Shown: positions 23,741-33,160 of the stretch, in pieces
How the letters are laid out: each line of letters opens with the position of its first letter
Position numbering within the stretch: position 1 is the first letter of the stretch
Assembly (NCBI RefSeq): GCF_040807025.1
Contig: NC_090956.1
Span: forward strand, 4,886,517 to 4,950,516
Length of the DNA stretch: 64,000 nucleotides
Reading direction: 5' to 3'
From: Struthio camelus
Taxonomy: Eukaryota > Chordata > Aves > Struthioniformes > Struthionidae
Notes under the pieces: generated by a model
The model's database searches: none
Told to the model about the DNA's origin: nothing
Seen by the model: only the letters and a program-made list of their open reading frames with translations
Position numbers and translations under genes: made by a program

Positions 23741-25300
23741 TCCACCACCACCATCACCACCACCACGCCGGCTCCTACTTTGATCGTTTGCTCCTTTAAC
23801 ACCGACACAGCAGTTTGCTCTTCCCGGGAGCATCGCGGTATCTCATCCCGGGGGTCCCTCGCCCTGGGCAGGGGTCTGCAGGGGCTCGCAGCCGCGTGCC
23901 GATGGCTGAGTGGGGGCTAGGCGCCTCGGGGATGACGGAGGTGGCCTTGCGAGGGGGCCCCGGCTGGGAAGGCGCCGGACGAGCCACGGCCGGCCGTTCC
24001 TGGGGCCGGAGCTGGGGTGGCAGCTGGGCCCGGGCCGGCGGGGAAGCTGGCGGCGAGCAGAGGGCGAGCAGCCGCCCAGGGGCGGTGAGCGTCGCGCGGG
24101 GTGCTCTGCCCGCTCGCCGCACGGCTGCTCTCCCTCCCCCGGGACGGTTCGGGAAGGCCGCCCGGCAAGGAGAAGGGAGGCCGGCAGCCTTCGAGCGGCC
24201 GCGGGGGCTCGGCGGGTACCGCCCGAGCGAGAGCCCAGCAGATGTCACTGCAGGCTGCGTGACAGCCGGGGGACGGGGCCGCCGGCCAGCCCTGGCTGCA
24301 GAAAGGGCTGACGTCCCCTGTCCCTCAGCCTGGGACAAGCGCTCCGGGCTGAGACGCGAGCCTGTGGCCCCCCCATCTGCTGCCTTTACGAAACCCCTTT
24401 TCCCACCCGCCCGCGTCCTTGCTCCCGGTGCCCTCCTGGGGTCCCCCAGGCGCCGTCCGTCCCAGCAGCCCTGGATGAGCGCGGGTGTCCCCTCACGGGC
24501 CAGGGACTGTCACGCCGTGGTCCCGCAGGACCACACAGGCGCAAGCCGCGGCTGGGAGGAGCGGGAGCCGCTCGGCAGCTGGGAGCGCGGAGGAGACCCC
24601 CCGTCCCCCTCCGTCCCACCTCTCCCATCCTGGGAGGACGCGAGGAAGTTGTAAGCCTTGGGCATGGACCTCCCAGCCCAGCGTGTCGCAAGGTAGTCCT
24701 GAGTCCTCCTCAGCCTCTGCCCCTCCGTGGTAGCTCCCTTCTCCTTGCAGGGTTCAACGTGGGCCCTTGGGTGCCACCAGAAGCCGTAAGAGCCTGGGGG
24801 GGGCAGCAACCTGGGGGCTGAGGAGAGCCCAGCGGGTCTGGTTATCAGTGGGGTGGCTTCGACCTGGAAACGATGGCGGGACCGTGAGCTTGAGACATGA
24901 CCATGCCCTGTGGGCACGGCGGCTTTTGGGACCGGGGTCACCTTTGCGGCGTGCTGGAGGGTCGCGGTCCTTCAGCCGGGGCGAGCGCGGGGGCGATCGA
25001 AGCCGCGCGGCGAAGGTGCGGTGCTCCCCTTCGGCGTCGGGATCTGGGGAACAGAGCTGCGTGCTGCATCCGTTCCCCTCGGGACCGGACTAATCAACTC
25101 CTTCCTCCTCCTCTTCCTCCCCCGGAGCGTGCGCAGGCTGATGTTTCCCTGAACCACTTTGCTGCCCTTCGGGGGAGAAGTGCTGACTCCAGATGTTTCC
25201 CTAAATGAGAACCTTCTGCAAACATCGCTGTTTTATTTTCGTATAGAAAGAAAATTAAAGGGCCGTTATGATGACGATCATTAATATTTTTGTAGCCCGT
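23741..25300. other. CpG-rich intergenic DNA with small AT patch at right end
   Basis: CpG-dense sequence from about 23.85 to 25.1 kb, with overlapping GC-driven open frames and no recognised domain. 25,215-25,300 is a small AT-rich patch containing ATTAATATTTTT-type sequence, resembling the other AT islands of this interval. Confidence 0.4.
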
Positions 25301-25769
25301 ATTTGCAGCGGGGGCTGTCTAGCTGGCAGGAACGCAGACGAATCGCTCGCTGAACCGGCTCCGACCCTTCGTGGCGGGCTTCTCAGGCTGGAAGATGGCT
25401 GGAGCGGGTACGTGCTCAGGGGGGCTGCGTTTCGGGTCCTGATGCTGCTCCACTTTCCATGCTGCGGCTCGTCTCGCAGCCCCGGTGCTGGGCTCACGGG
25501 GCACCAGCGGCGGATCGGTTTGTGGGACGGATTCGTGGAGGAGACGCAAACCCCCTTTGGACGCTGTCCTCCCACGTGTGCCTCTGAGCCTGTCGCCCAC
25601 GTCCTTGCTGGGATGTCTGGATCCCACCACCTGCCCCGTCGAGGTACAGGGAGAAGATGAGCGGCGCCAGGAAGCCAGGGAGGGGAACCATCCGAGCCGT
25701 CCCCGGTACCGTGGCTGGTGGGAAAACCCAACCGAGTGGCAAGCTGGGTCCTCAAATGTTTCTATTCCA

Positions 25770-26900
25770 GCTCCCTGCTAAAAAAACAGTTAAAGAAATA
25801 ACAGCCCGGTAGATGGGCTGCTCGTTCCCGACCGCGCAGCTAGCCACGACGGCTCCCGGGGAGCTGCCGAGCTGCTGCTGGGCTGCTGCTGGCCAAGGCC
25901 CTCGTGGCGTTGGGGTCTCCATTGCAGGACAGAGAGGTCTCCGGGGAGGCCGAGGAGGCTCCGGGAGCCCTTGGCAGGTACCGCGCTGGTTTGGGGTCTG
26001 CAGCAAGCGCCTGCAGGCCATGCCTGTTGCTCCCATCCCCGCTCCCGCTTCGCTTCCCTTGGAAGTCGCCTGCCGTTCCCGGCGAGCGCCGGCGCTTTAG
26101 GCCCTTCCTGGGGCCAACGGCTCCGGCTGCGCTCGAGCAAGCAGCACGGAGCTGGCGTGTGCAAAGACGGGCGGGCAGGATACGGCACCTCCGGCCCCGC
26201 GCGCGGGCTCGCTGCCGGCTTGGCGCGCGCAGCTTCGCCCTGGCCCCCGGCGGTGGGTGCAGCTGGCGCGCGGCACTGCCCCGTTTGCAGCGCCGTCAGC
26301 GTCCCGGCGCCACGCTCGGCTCCCCGGCCGGCATCCCCCGCTGCGGCAGGGCACCGCGTCCGGCGGAGGGGCTGGCCGGGGCTGGGGGCTGCTCGCCCTT
26401 CGCCCCCGGGGGAGCTCTGCCGCAAGAGCTGCTGGGGCTGGAGCCGGCGGCAGCCGCTTCCCGCCGCCCTCCTCGCGCGTGCAAGGCGGCAGAGCCCCCC
26501 GAACTGCACGTGCCCCGTCTCTCCCCTTTCCCGCCTCGCTGCGCGCGGGGCGCTGAGCGGCGGCTCTGCCCCGCGTCCCCGAGGGCTGCCGGCAGCCCGA
26601 AACTCTTTGCGGCGGGGCAACTTTGCGGCGGCCGTGCCAAGACGGAGGGGAACGGCAAAGCCGCGGGGTCTTCCTCCCCTCCCGGCAGCTCCGCCGTCGC
26701 CGCCTCCTCCGTCCCCGGCGGGGAGAGGAGCGGGCCAGCAAGGATGGCGAAAAGGAGGAGGAGGAGGAGGAGGAGGACCCTCGAAGGCGGCAAGAAACCT
26801 CCCGGCAGCTGTTAAGGGAGGAAGAGAGGGAGCAAGACGGGAGGAGAAGCCGAGAGCGCGGCCGCCCGCAGCCGGCAGGTAGCTGCTGCTTGCAGAGCGC
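25770..26900. promoter_or_regulatory. CpG-island-like block
   Basis: Very CpG-dense. It includes a (GGA)n trinucleotide run at about 26,753-26,777 and a donor-like CGGCAG|GTAGCT near 26,879. Open frames of about 300 codons occur in three frames and are compositional. It leads directly into the 32-bp tandem repeat. Confidence 0.4.
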
Positions 26901-27040
26901 GTGTGTGCGCGAGTACGACTGTGCGCGCGTGCGTGTGTGCGCGAGTACGACTGTGCGCGCGTGCGTGTGTGCGCGAGTACGACTGTGCGCGCGTGCGTGT
27001 GTGCGCGAGTACGACTGTGCGCGCGTGCGTGTGTGCGTGC
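26901..27040. repeat. 32-bp tandem repeat, four exact copies
   Basis: Units start at 26,901, 26,933, 26,965 and 26,997, followed by a partial fifth copy. The unit is GTGTGTGCGCGAGTACGACT followed by GTGCGCGCGTGC. The copies are identical, implying recent expansion or homogenisation. Most of each unit alternates purine and pyrimidine, favouring Z-DNA. As 32 is not a multiple of three, successive copies cycle through all reading frames, so the Cys/Val/Arg-rich peptides predicted here are artefacts. Confidence 0.95.
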
Positions 27041-27640
27041 TGCCTGGGCGCCCTCGGCTCTGGCCCGTCACCCCTGGGATTCGCGTTCAACTCTTATTTG
27101 TTTCGCTGTCGGTTCGGCCCTGCCGCCGCCGCCAGCCCGCTGTTGCGCACGTTTGCTCTGCAGCGAGCTGCAGGTCGGCGCCGAAAGATGGCAAAGCGTC
27201 CGTTGAAACGCACGCCGTGCTGTCGACGAGTCCGTTAGGGGAATTAATTTGTACGGATGGCGTTTAATAAACAACCCCGTCCCTCCTCTCCCCTCCCTCC
27301 GCTTGGGGAAGGGGTAAAAAGAAACCACATGTGGCTGCTGGAGGGAGGGGAGGAAGCAGGTATCTCCGTCCTGGGAAGAAATGGTAAAACAGAGATGGTG
27401 CTGTACGAGGACTCGCGGTTTGGTTTGTTCACGCTAAAAAAAAGGAGAAAAAAAAAAGAAAAAAGCTTGTGTGGAGCCGGGCTGGGCCGAGCGGTTTGGG
27501 TTCATATTCTGCTTGTTTCCTTTATCATATCCAAGGATACGTGCTGATGGGGGACGGGACATCTACCAGGGAGAGGCGAAATTCGGGCCGGGTTGAAGCC
27601 CGGGAACGATGCTAACCCCGGCCTGACTCCAAACAAGCTG
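27041..27640. other. transition region, no gene seen
   Basis: Sequence passing from CpG-rich to AT-richer. It contains an A-rich stretch at 27,436-27,464. An AATAAA occurs near 27,265 on the + strand without a recognisable gene upstream. Confidence 0.4.
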
Positions 27641-28060
27641 CTCTGGGGGAAGGGGAGGGGATTAGAAGGACGTTTCTACCCATATGGTGTGTATTACAAG
27701 CTCCTTTCTAGTTGTAAAGATTAATTTAAAGCCTTTCTCACCTCCCCCCCATCCCTCTTTCATTGACAAACGAACATCTGGGCTGAATGCTGCCCAGATC
27801 CTAATCAAAGCATTTTTTCATGAACGTCGCCTGCATTTATGACTATCTGCTTTTCTGATCCTCCGCAGTTTAAATGCACTTTGCAAATCAGCCTGTAAAT
27901 ACCCCTCGCTGGTATTTATGATTCACAGTTGGGTTAACGTGATTTTTCTCTGGGCCTTGCGATTCGGTTGTTTGTTCGTCTTAGTTTAACGGCGTTTTCT
28001 GGGCCGCACAGAGGATGGGGCGCGAAGGGCTTGTTTTCCCCTTTGCGGCGGGTTATTAAC
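27641..28060. promoter_or_regulatory. AT-rich island, candidate conserved non-coding element
   Basis: Non-repetitive AT-rich sequence embedded in GC-rich DNA. It carries clustered transcription-factor-like motifs: CATATGG near 27,680, TAATTTAAAG near 27,722, CTAATCAAAG near 27,800, ATGCAAAT-like octamer sequence near 27,880 on one or other strand, and repeated ATTTATGA near 27,835 and 27,914. This composition is typical of developmental enhancers. No coding frame. Confidence 0.45.
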
Positions 28061-31000
28061 GATTGGCCAAAGCTGCTTTTGGTGGGCGAAGGGGGACCGA
28101 AGCCAGCCCTGCGTCCCGGAGGAGCATCCCCCAGCCGGTCCCAAACATCCCTAGTTTGGCGCTGGGTTGCCTGAACGCGGTTTGAAACGTGTCCCCCCCC
28201 TCCGCCGGGGGCCGGGACGGGTTCAACTGCAGAAGGGTGCACAGCTGGCGAGATCGCCGCTTGCGGCAAGGTTTCGGGGGCTGTCTGGGTTTTTACAGAT
28301 GCTCAGCGCGGTGAAAACGTTTCCATTCCCAGAGAAATGTTGGGGTTTTTTGGGGGGGCTGGGGAGGGATCCTGTTTGTAATTCTTGCCTGGTTTAAACC
28401 TCTGGGCTCGCTGCAGCCCCGGCGGCTCCCGGGGGTCCCGGTCTGGAGAGCGGCGGGGGGACATCTGATGCGGAGCCGGCTTTCAGCGAGAGCGAAACCC
28501 AGCAGTTTCCCCCCTTTTTGAACGGTTTCTTCAGTGCTCGGCGGCGTAAGGTCCGGTCTGGGGGGACGCGGAGAGCGGGGATGGGGACGGACGGGAGGCC
28601 GGGCCGAGCTCAGAGCGGGGGGACGCGGCGCGGGCATCTCCCCTTCCCTCGGGCAGAGGCTGGTGATTTACCGCCCCCCCCCCCGCCGCCCCGGGGGTAT
28701 TAGTTAAGATGAACGATTTGGGGCTGTTTCAGACATCGAGGCGAAGTCTTGTTTCTCCAGCCAGCGCATGGGGTGACGGTGATACGAATTAAAAACCTTC
28801 TCCGAAGCGAGCAAAGCGCGAGGGGCCCCGAGCCCGCCTGGGAAGCGGGTCGCCCTGCGGCCCCCAGCCGACACCGGTACCCCCCACCCCGACGGCACCC
28901 GGAGCATGTTCCCAGGCAGCTCCAGGAGTAAAACAGCCTGGGCTCCGCTCCCGGTTTGTAGGGGGCAGAGGAGACCGGGCAGCCCGGCGTCCCGGCGCGC
29001 CGACGGGGCAGGGAAGCGCCTGGCCCCAGCCCGGGAAGGGCGGCGGGAGGCTCTGGGGCGCTTCGTAATTTGCTCGTGTTTTTACTGCGGGTCTTTTTAC
29101 AGCCGTCGGTGCCCGCTGCGGAGAGAGGCGCCGGAGCGGGCGCAGCCTTGCGCCGGGGACGGCGGGAGCGAGAACACGCAGGTCTGTCCCGGAGACGCGG
29201 AGCGGCCGCCGGCCCAAGGAGTCGTTAAAAGCAGTTTCTAAGGGAGTTAAAAGTCGTCGCTGAGGACGTGGTTCAAACGCCTACTTGGAAGTCTTTCCGC
29301 TGCCTCCGGGAGTCGTTGGACGCGACCGCTTCGGGCTGGCGCCAGCTTACGCTCTCGCCGCGCGTTCCCGGCTCAGCGGCTGCACGAAAACCCGTTTTCG
29401 CCGTTTTTATGCATTAAAGCGTCCTGAAGGCAGTTGAATCGAGGCTGGCGGGGCGGCACCGGGGCCGCAGGGCTGGAAGCGGCCGGGGGAAAAACTCCGG
29501 TGCGTGGCCGCTGCTGGGCGCGGGCGGCGCAGGCGGAGCGGCACGGGCTCCCCGCGCGCCTCCCGGGCCCCTCGGCCGGCCGGGGCTCGTGCCGGCGGCG
29601 GGGGGGGCCGGCCCCGGCGCGCTGCGCCGCCCGCTCCCGCGCCTCCGCGCATTCCTCCCGCATGACATCTTCCCCCGCCGGCCGCATCCCGAGCGCTGGG
29701 GCCCGGCCAACAATTTTCCTGCTTTTTTTTTTCTTTTTCTTTCTTTTTTTTTCTTTTTCTTTCTTTTTTTTCTTTTTCTTTCCTTTTTTTTTCTTTTTCT
29801 TTCTTTTTTTTTTTTGGTCCCCTTTCCCCTCATCCTCAATACGCCCTGCTTGGTTTCTCGCGCCCCAGCGCCCAAGCGGGATCTGCACCAGCCCGGCGGT
29901 GCTGGTGGAGGGGGGTCTCCGAGCAGGCACTTGCCAGCCATCCGATAACCTGCCCTTTAATCTGGAGGCGGCAGGCAAAGCCTGGCCCTGGCAAAGGGCT
30001 CGGATGCTCTCTGGAAAGCTGCTCCGGCGCCGGGGCCGTGTGCGGAGGGGCAATGCTTTTCTTTTCCTAAATCCTCCCCCCTCTTCCCCAGCATCTCTTT
30101 CCCCAGCGCTCCCGGCCCCTCGCTTCGCCTCCGGGCTTTGGCCAGGCCGGGGGATGCCCCTCTCCCGGGGGGTTTTTGCAGCCCGGAGGAGGCCTCAGGA
30201 AAAGTCGCGGGGAAGGCTGGCACCGTCCGCCTCGGCCGCTTGCCGGCTCGACGAGCCGCTGCGCGGCGGGGATGAGCGGCTGGACCCCTCGGGAAGCCGC
30301 TCGCAGCTTTGGCTCGTTTCTTCGGGGTCCGAGGCAGCTTCCAAACCGCCGGGCGGCCAGAGCCTTGCTGGAGCTGCGAGCCCCAACGAGCGCGTGCTGC
30401 TGCCGTCCCCGCCGCGACGGGCGCCCGGCCCGGCGCTGCCTCCGGGGCTGGGGGCCACGGTGCCGCCGCGCTCCTGCTTGCCCCGTCCCCAGCCCGCCCG
30501 CGCCCCCCCCCACCGCCGCTGGGAATCGGGGCCGCGCCGGGGGCTCCGCCAGCGACCCCGGCCCCGCGCGGGGCGACGGGACAGCGGGGAGGTATCGGTG
30601 CCGTTTGCTGCTTTTTCCGCCAGCCCTGCGGCGTCCGCCTGCGCTGGCAGCAGCCGAGTGAGGCTCACGCCGCTTGGCAGCGATCGCTGCTCTTTTTAAC
30701 CCCCCCCCGAAAAAAAGCCCCCGGGTTCCCTCAACGTTAGCCGCCCGCCCTGGCCGTAACCTCGCTGCTTTCCCAGCGCGTGGCCGCGCGTTGCCTTTAT
30801 CTGCTCCCAGGCAGGATTTACGATCCCCAGGACTTCCTGTGCTTTCTTTCAACGTGCTCTATTTCTTCTTGCGAGCGATAAATCAAAACTGTTTGTTTCG
30901 AGTTTCTTTCCTTTTCTTTTTTTGTTTTTTTTTTTTTTTTTTGGAAATTCCTCCCGCCGCCGCTGCCTGGCTGCGCAGGGACGGCGCGCCGGCGGCCGCC

Positions 31001-31349
31001 TCGCAGCCGGCTCCCTGCAGCCCTTCCGGCCCTTTCGGCGGCAGAAAGGGAGGGAAAGCGAGACCCGCCGGGGCGGCTTTCGAGCGGCGCTCGGCCCGAA
31101 GCGGCGGCCCCAGGGCTGGCGTTTTCCCCCGGGAGCCTCCGGGAACCGGGTTCGTAGCGGACCGGAAAATCCGCCGCTCAACGGCGCTCCCGATGCCTAA
31201 GCACGGCCGGGGCCGCGGGTTTCTGAGTGCGGCGGCGGAGCGGCTCGGAGGGATCCCGGCGAGCTTTCCCGCCGGGCTTTTCGTTCTGCCGCCCCCTCTG
31301 CCGCCTGCATCCCTCCCGCCGACCCCTGCGCGGCTCTCGGGAAAGCAGA
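28061..31349. promoter_or_regulatory. CpG-island-like domain (3.3 kb)
   Basis: CpG-dense over most of its length, with G/C runs and many stop-free frames on both strands (up to 421 codons). None shows a known domain; the longest one crosses the homopyrimidine array at 29,722-29,815, giving Phe/Ser/Leu-rich translations on + and Lys/Arg-rich ones on -. No coding gene recognised. Could be orphan CpG islands or promoters of unannotated RNAs. Confidence 0.4.
29722..29815. repeat. homopyrimidine tandem array, about 20-bp unit
   Basis: About 94 bases of only C and T, in four or so imperfect copies of a unit alternating T runs with CTTTTTCTTTC. It is not a simple microsatellite. As a pure pyrimidine tract with near mirror symmetry it could form triplex (H-) DNA. 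Confidence 0.9.
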
Positions 31350-31395
31350 TTTTTTTTTTTAAAATATATATATATATATATATATTTTTTTTTTT
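31350..31395. repeat. TA microsatellite flanked by T runs
   Basis: A run of 11 T, then AAAA and about ten TA units, then a T run to 31,395. It sits at the edge of CpG-rich DNA. Confidence 0.95.
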
Positions 31396-32045
31396 GGATG
31401 GTTTAGTTTGGAAGCAGGGATGGAAAATTATTTCCAAACCCTAAATTAGAAACAGAATAATAAGCAAGCGCCTTGTTTTGGAGGGGGCGGCGTGTGTCAT
31501 GGCGCAGCAATGAGAAGCTCGTGCGGAGGTGCAGCCGCGGGAGCTGTGGGATGCGGCCGTCCCGCCGCCCCGAGGACGGTCTGGGCCCCGGGGTGCTGCT
31601 CCGGCTCCCTCGGGGACCCAGCGCCGCCCGGGGGGAACCCGCTCCCATAGCGGAGGCTTCAAGGCAGGGGAGCAGAGAGGTTTCGCTCGGGGTTTCGCTC
31701 TCTTTCCTTCCCCCCAGAAGTCGTCAGGGCCGATGGAAAGTGCCGTGGCCTCTCCCGGAGCTGGAAGACGCTGCGGGCAGCAGCGGCACGGCCACCCCTT
31801 CTCGCGTTTCGGGACCCCCCAAGCCGGCTGCCCCAGGCACGCTCCACCCGGGGCTGGGTTTCTGCGGGGCGGCGAGCTGCCGGGAAGGCCTGGCCGGCGG
31901 GCGGCCAGGAAGCCTGGGGCTGCCCTTGGCCGCGGCCCCTCGGGGCGGCACGCTTCCGGGAGCCGAGCTCGCCCCTTGCTCGCCGCCGCCGGTGTGTGCC
32001 TGCCTGCCGGCCGAGCGGGGCAGGAGGCGCAGCCGGGGCGGGGGC
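31396..32045. other. GC-rich intergenic DNA, no gene seen
   Basis: CpG-rich sequence with compositional open frames. No domain, RNA gene or transposon recognised. Confidence 0.45.
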
Positions 32046-32049
32046 TCCG

Positions 32050-32282
32050 GCACGTGCGTGTGCGTGTTTGCATGTGTATATGGGGGTGTGTGAGTGCACA
32101 CGCATGTGTGTGCATGCGTATATGGTTTTGTGTGAGTGCACACATGTGTGCATGTGCATATATGGGTTTGTGTGAGTGCACGTGTGTGCACGCATATAGG
32201 GGTTTGTGTGAGTGCACACACATGTGTGTGCATGCACGCGTGTGCATGCACGTGTCCATGTCTGTGCATGCACGTGCACCTC
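32050..32282. repeat. degenerate GT/CA-rich minisatellite, 36-42 bp unit
   Basis: The core GTGTGAGTGCAC recurs at 32,088, 32,130, 32,170 and 32,206 (spacings 42, 40 and 36). Each is followed by TGCATG-rich sequence and a TATATG motif. Units differ in length through GT-dinucleotide slippage, so the array is older or less constrained than the one at 26,901. Cys/His/Val-rich or Thr/His-rich peptides predicted across it are artefacts. Confidence 0.9.
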
Positions 32283-32589
32283 ACCAGGGGGCTGAGGACA
32301 GACGGGACAAAACCAGGAGCTTGTGCGTGGCCGGGCCAGCCCAGGTCGCCCGGCTAGCAGCCAGTGCAAAGGGCCTTGCACCCTGCTTTGTTCCCCCCTC
32401 GCTGGGTGCAAGGCATCACCCACCCCCAAGCCAGCCGTGGCCGGGCCGGGGGGCTCTGCGGGCGCCCGGGCAGCGGCTGAGCCGGGCTTGGCTGCTGCAG
32501 CCGCCCCGTTCGCCCGGGTGTCTCCAGGCTCGGAGGCCTTCGGGTGCCCGTCCGTGGGGCACCCCCACCCCCAGAGCACTTTTGGTGGG
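32283..32589. other. GC-rich intergenic DNA
   Basis: Nothing recognisable apart from a weak CTCF-core-like sequence at the boundary, 32,281-32,294 (about 12 of 14 consensus positions). Confidence 0.35.
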
Positions 32590-33160
32590 TCTGCGTGGAG
32601 CCAGTCACTGCAATTTAATAAGACACTTATTGTGTGTTAAATATCAACAGTTTATAGGAAACATGTGTCCTGAGGATTAACAGCCATGTAAAAGATAGAG
32701 CGGGGGGTTAAACCTCCGAGCAGCGGGGTCCAAATAATCCACCGCTGCCGCAGGATGCCATAACGGGTTGGGGGGGGAGGCTCTGAGCGGACCGTGCAAG
32801 GCGAAACGTGTATTTTGGGTGCCGTGGATGACGCGGGGAGGGTGAAGACAGGGCCTGCGGGGGCGTTTCCCGCGCCGAGCCGGTGCCCCGCAGCGGCGGC
32901 CGCTGGCAGGGCCGGCCCTGGGAGACCCGCGGGAGGATGTGACGTTGGACCCCGGCCCCTTCTGCGCCCGTTTCTTCCTCTCTTTCTCCATTCCCCCCCC
33001 CCCGCTCCTATTTCTCCCCTTTCCACGCAAATGCTTTAGCTAATTAGCAAAACGTGTCAAAGACAATGATGAATGTCCCGGGAGGCGATTTAGCAGCCTT
33101 TGTGCCGGCAGGGCCTGACTTCTGCTCTTAAAGGTTTTAATAAAAGATAAGGGGGCCTGT
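32590..33160. promoter_or_regulatory. paired AT-rich islands, candidate conserved non-coding elements
   Basis: Two AT-rich patches (about 32,605-32,700 and 33,025-33,155) flank a GC-rich core. The first has AATTTAATAAG and TTAAATATCAAC-type motifs. The second has the perfect palindrome GCTAATTAGC at 33,039-33,048, then CAAAGACAATGATGAATG (SOX/TCF-like CAAAG and ACAAT). A C run lies at about 32,993-33,003. No coding sequence. Enhancer role inferred. Confidence 0.45.

Noticed and set aside
26901-27040. Possible CRISPR array because of regular 32-bp repeats
   Set aside because: The units are directly abutting with no unique spacers, and the genome is vertebrate.
29434-30699. 421-codon plus-strand frame
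   Set aside because: It runs through the homopyrimidine array (Phe/Ser/Leu stretch) and CpG-rich DNA, uses a non-ATG start and shows no domain.
32281-32294. CTCF-core-like TCACCAGGGGGCTG
   Set aside because: Two mismatches at informative positions and placement at the end of a minisatellite; weaker than the site at 47,172.
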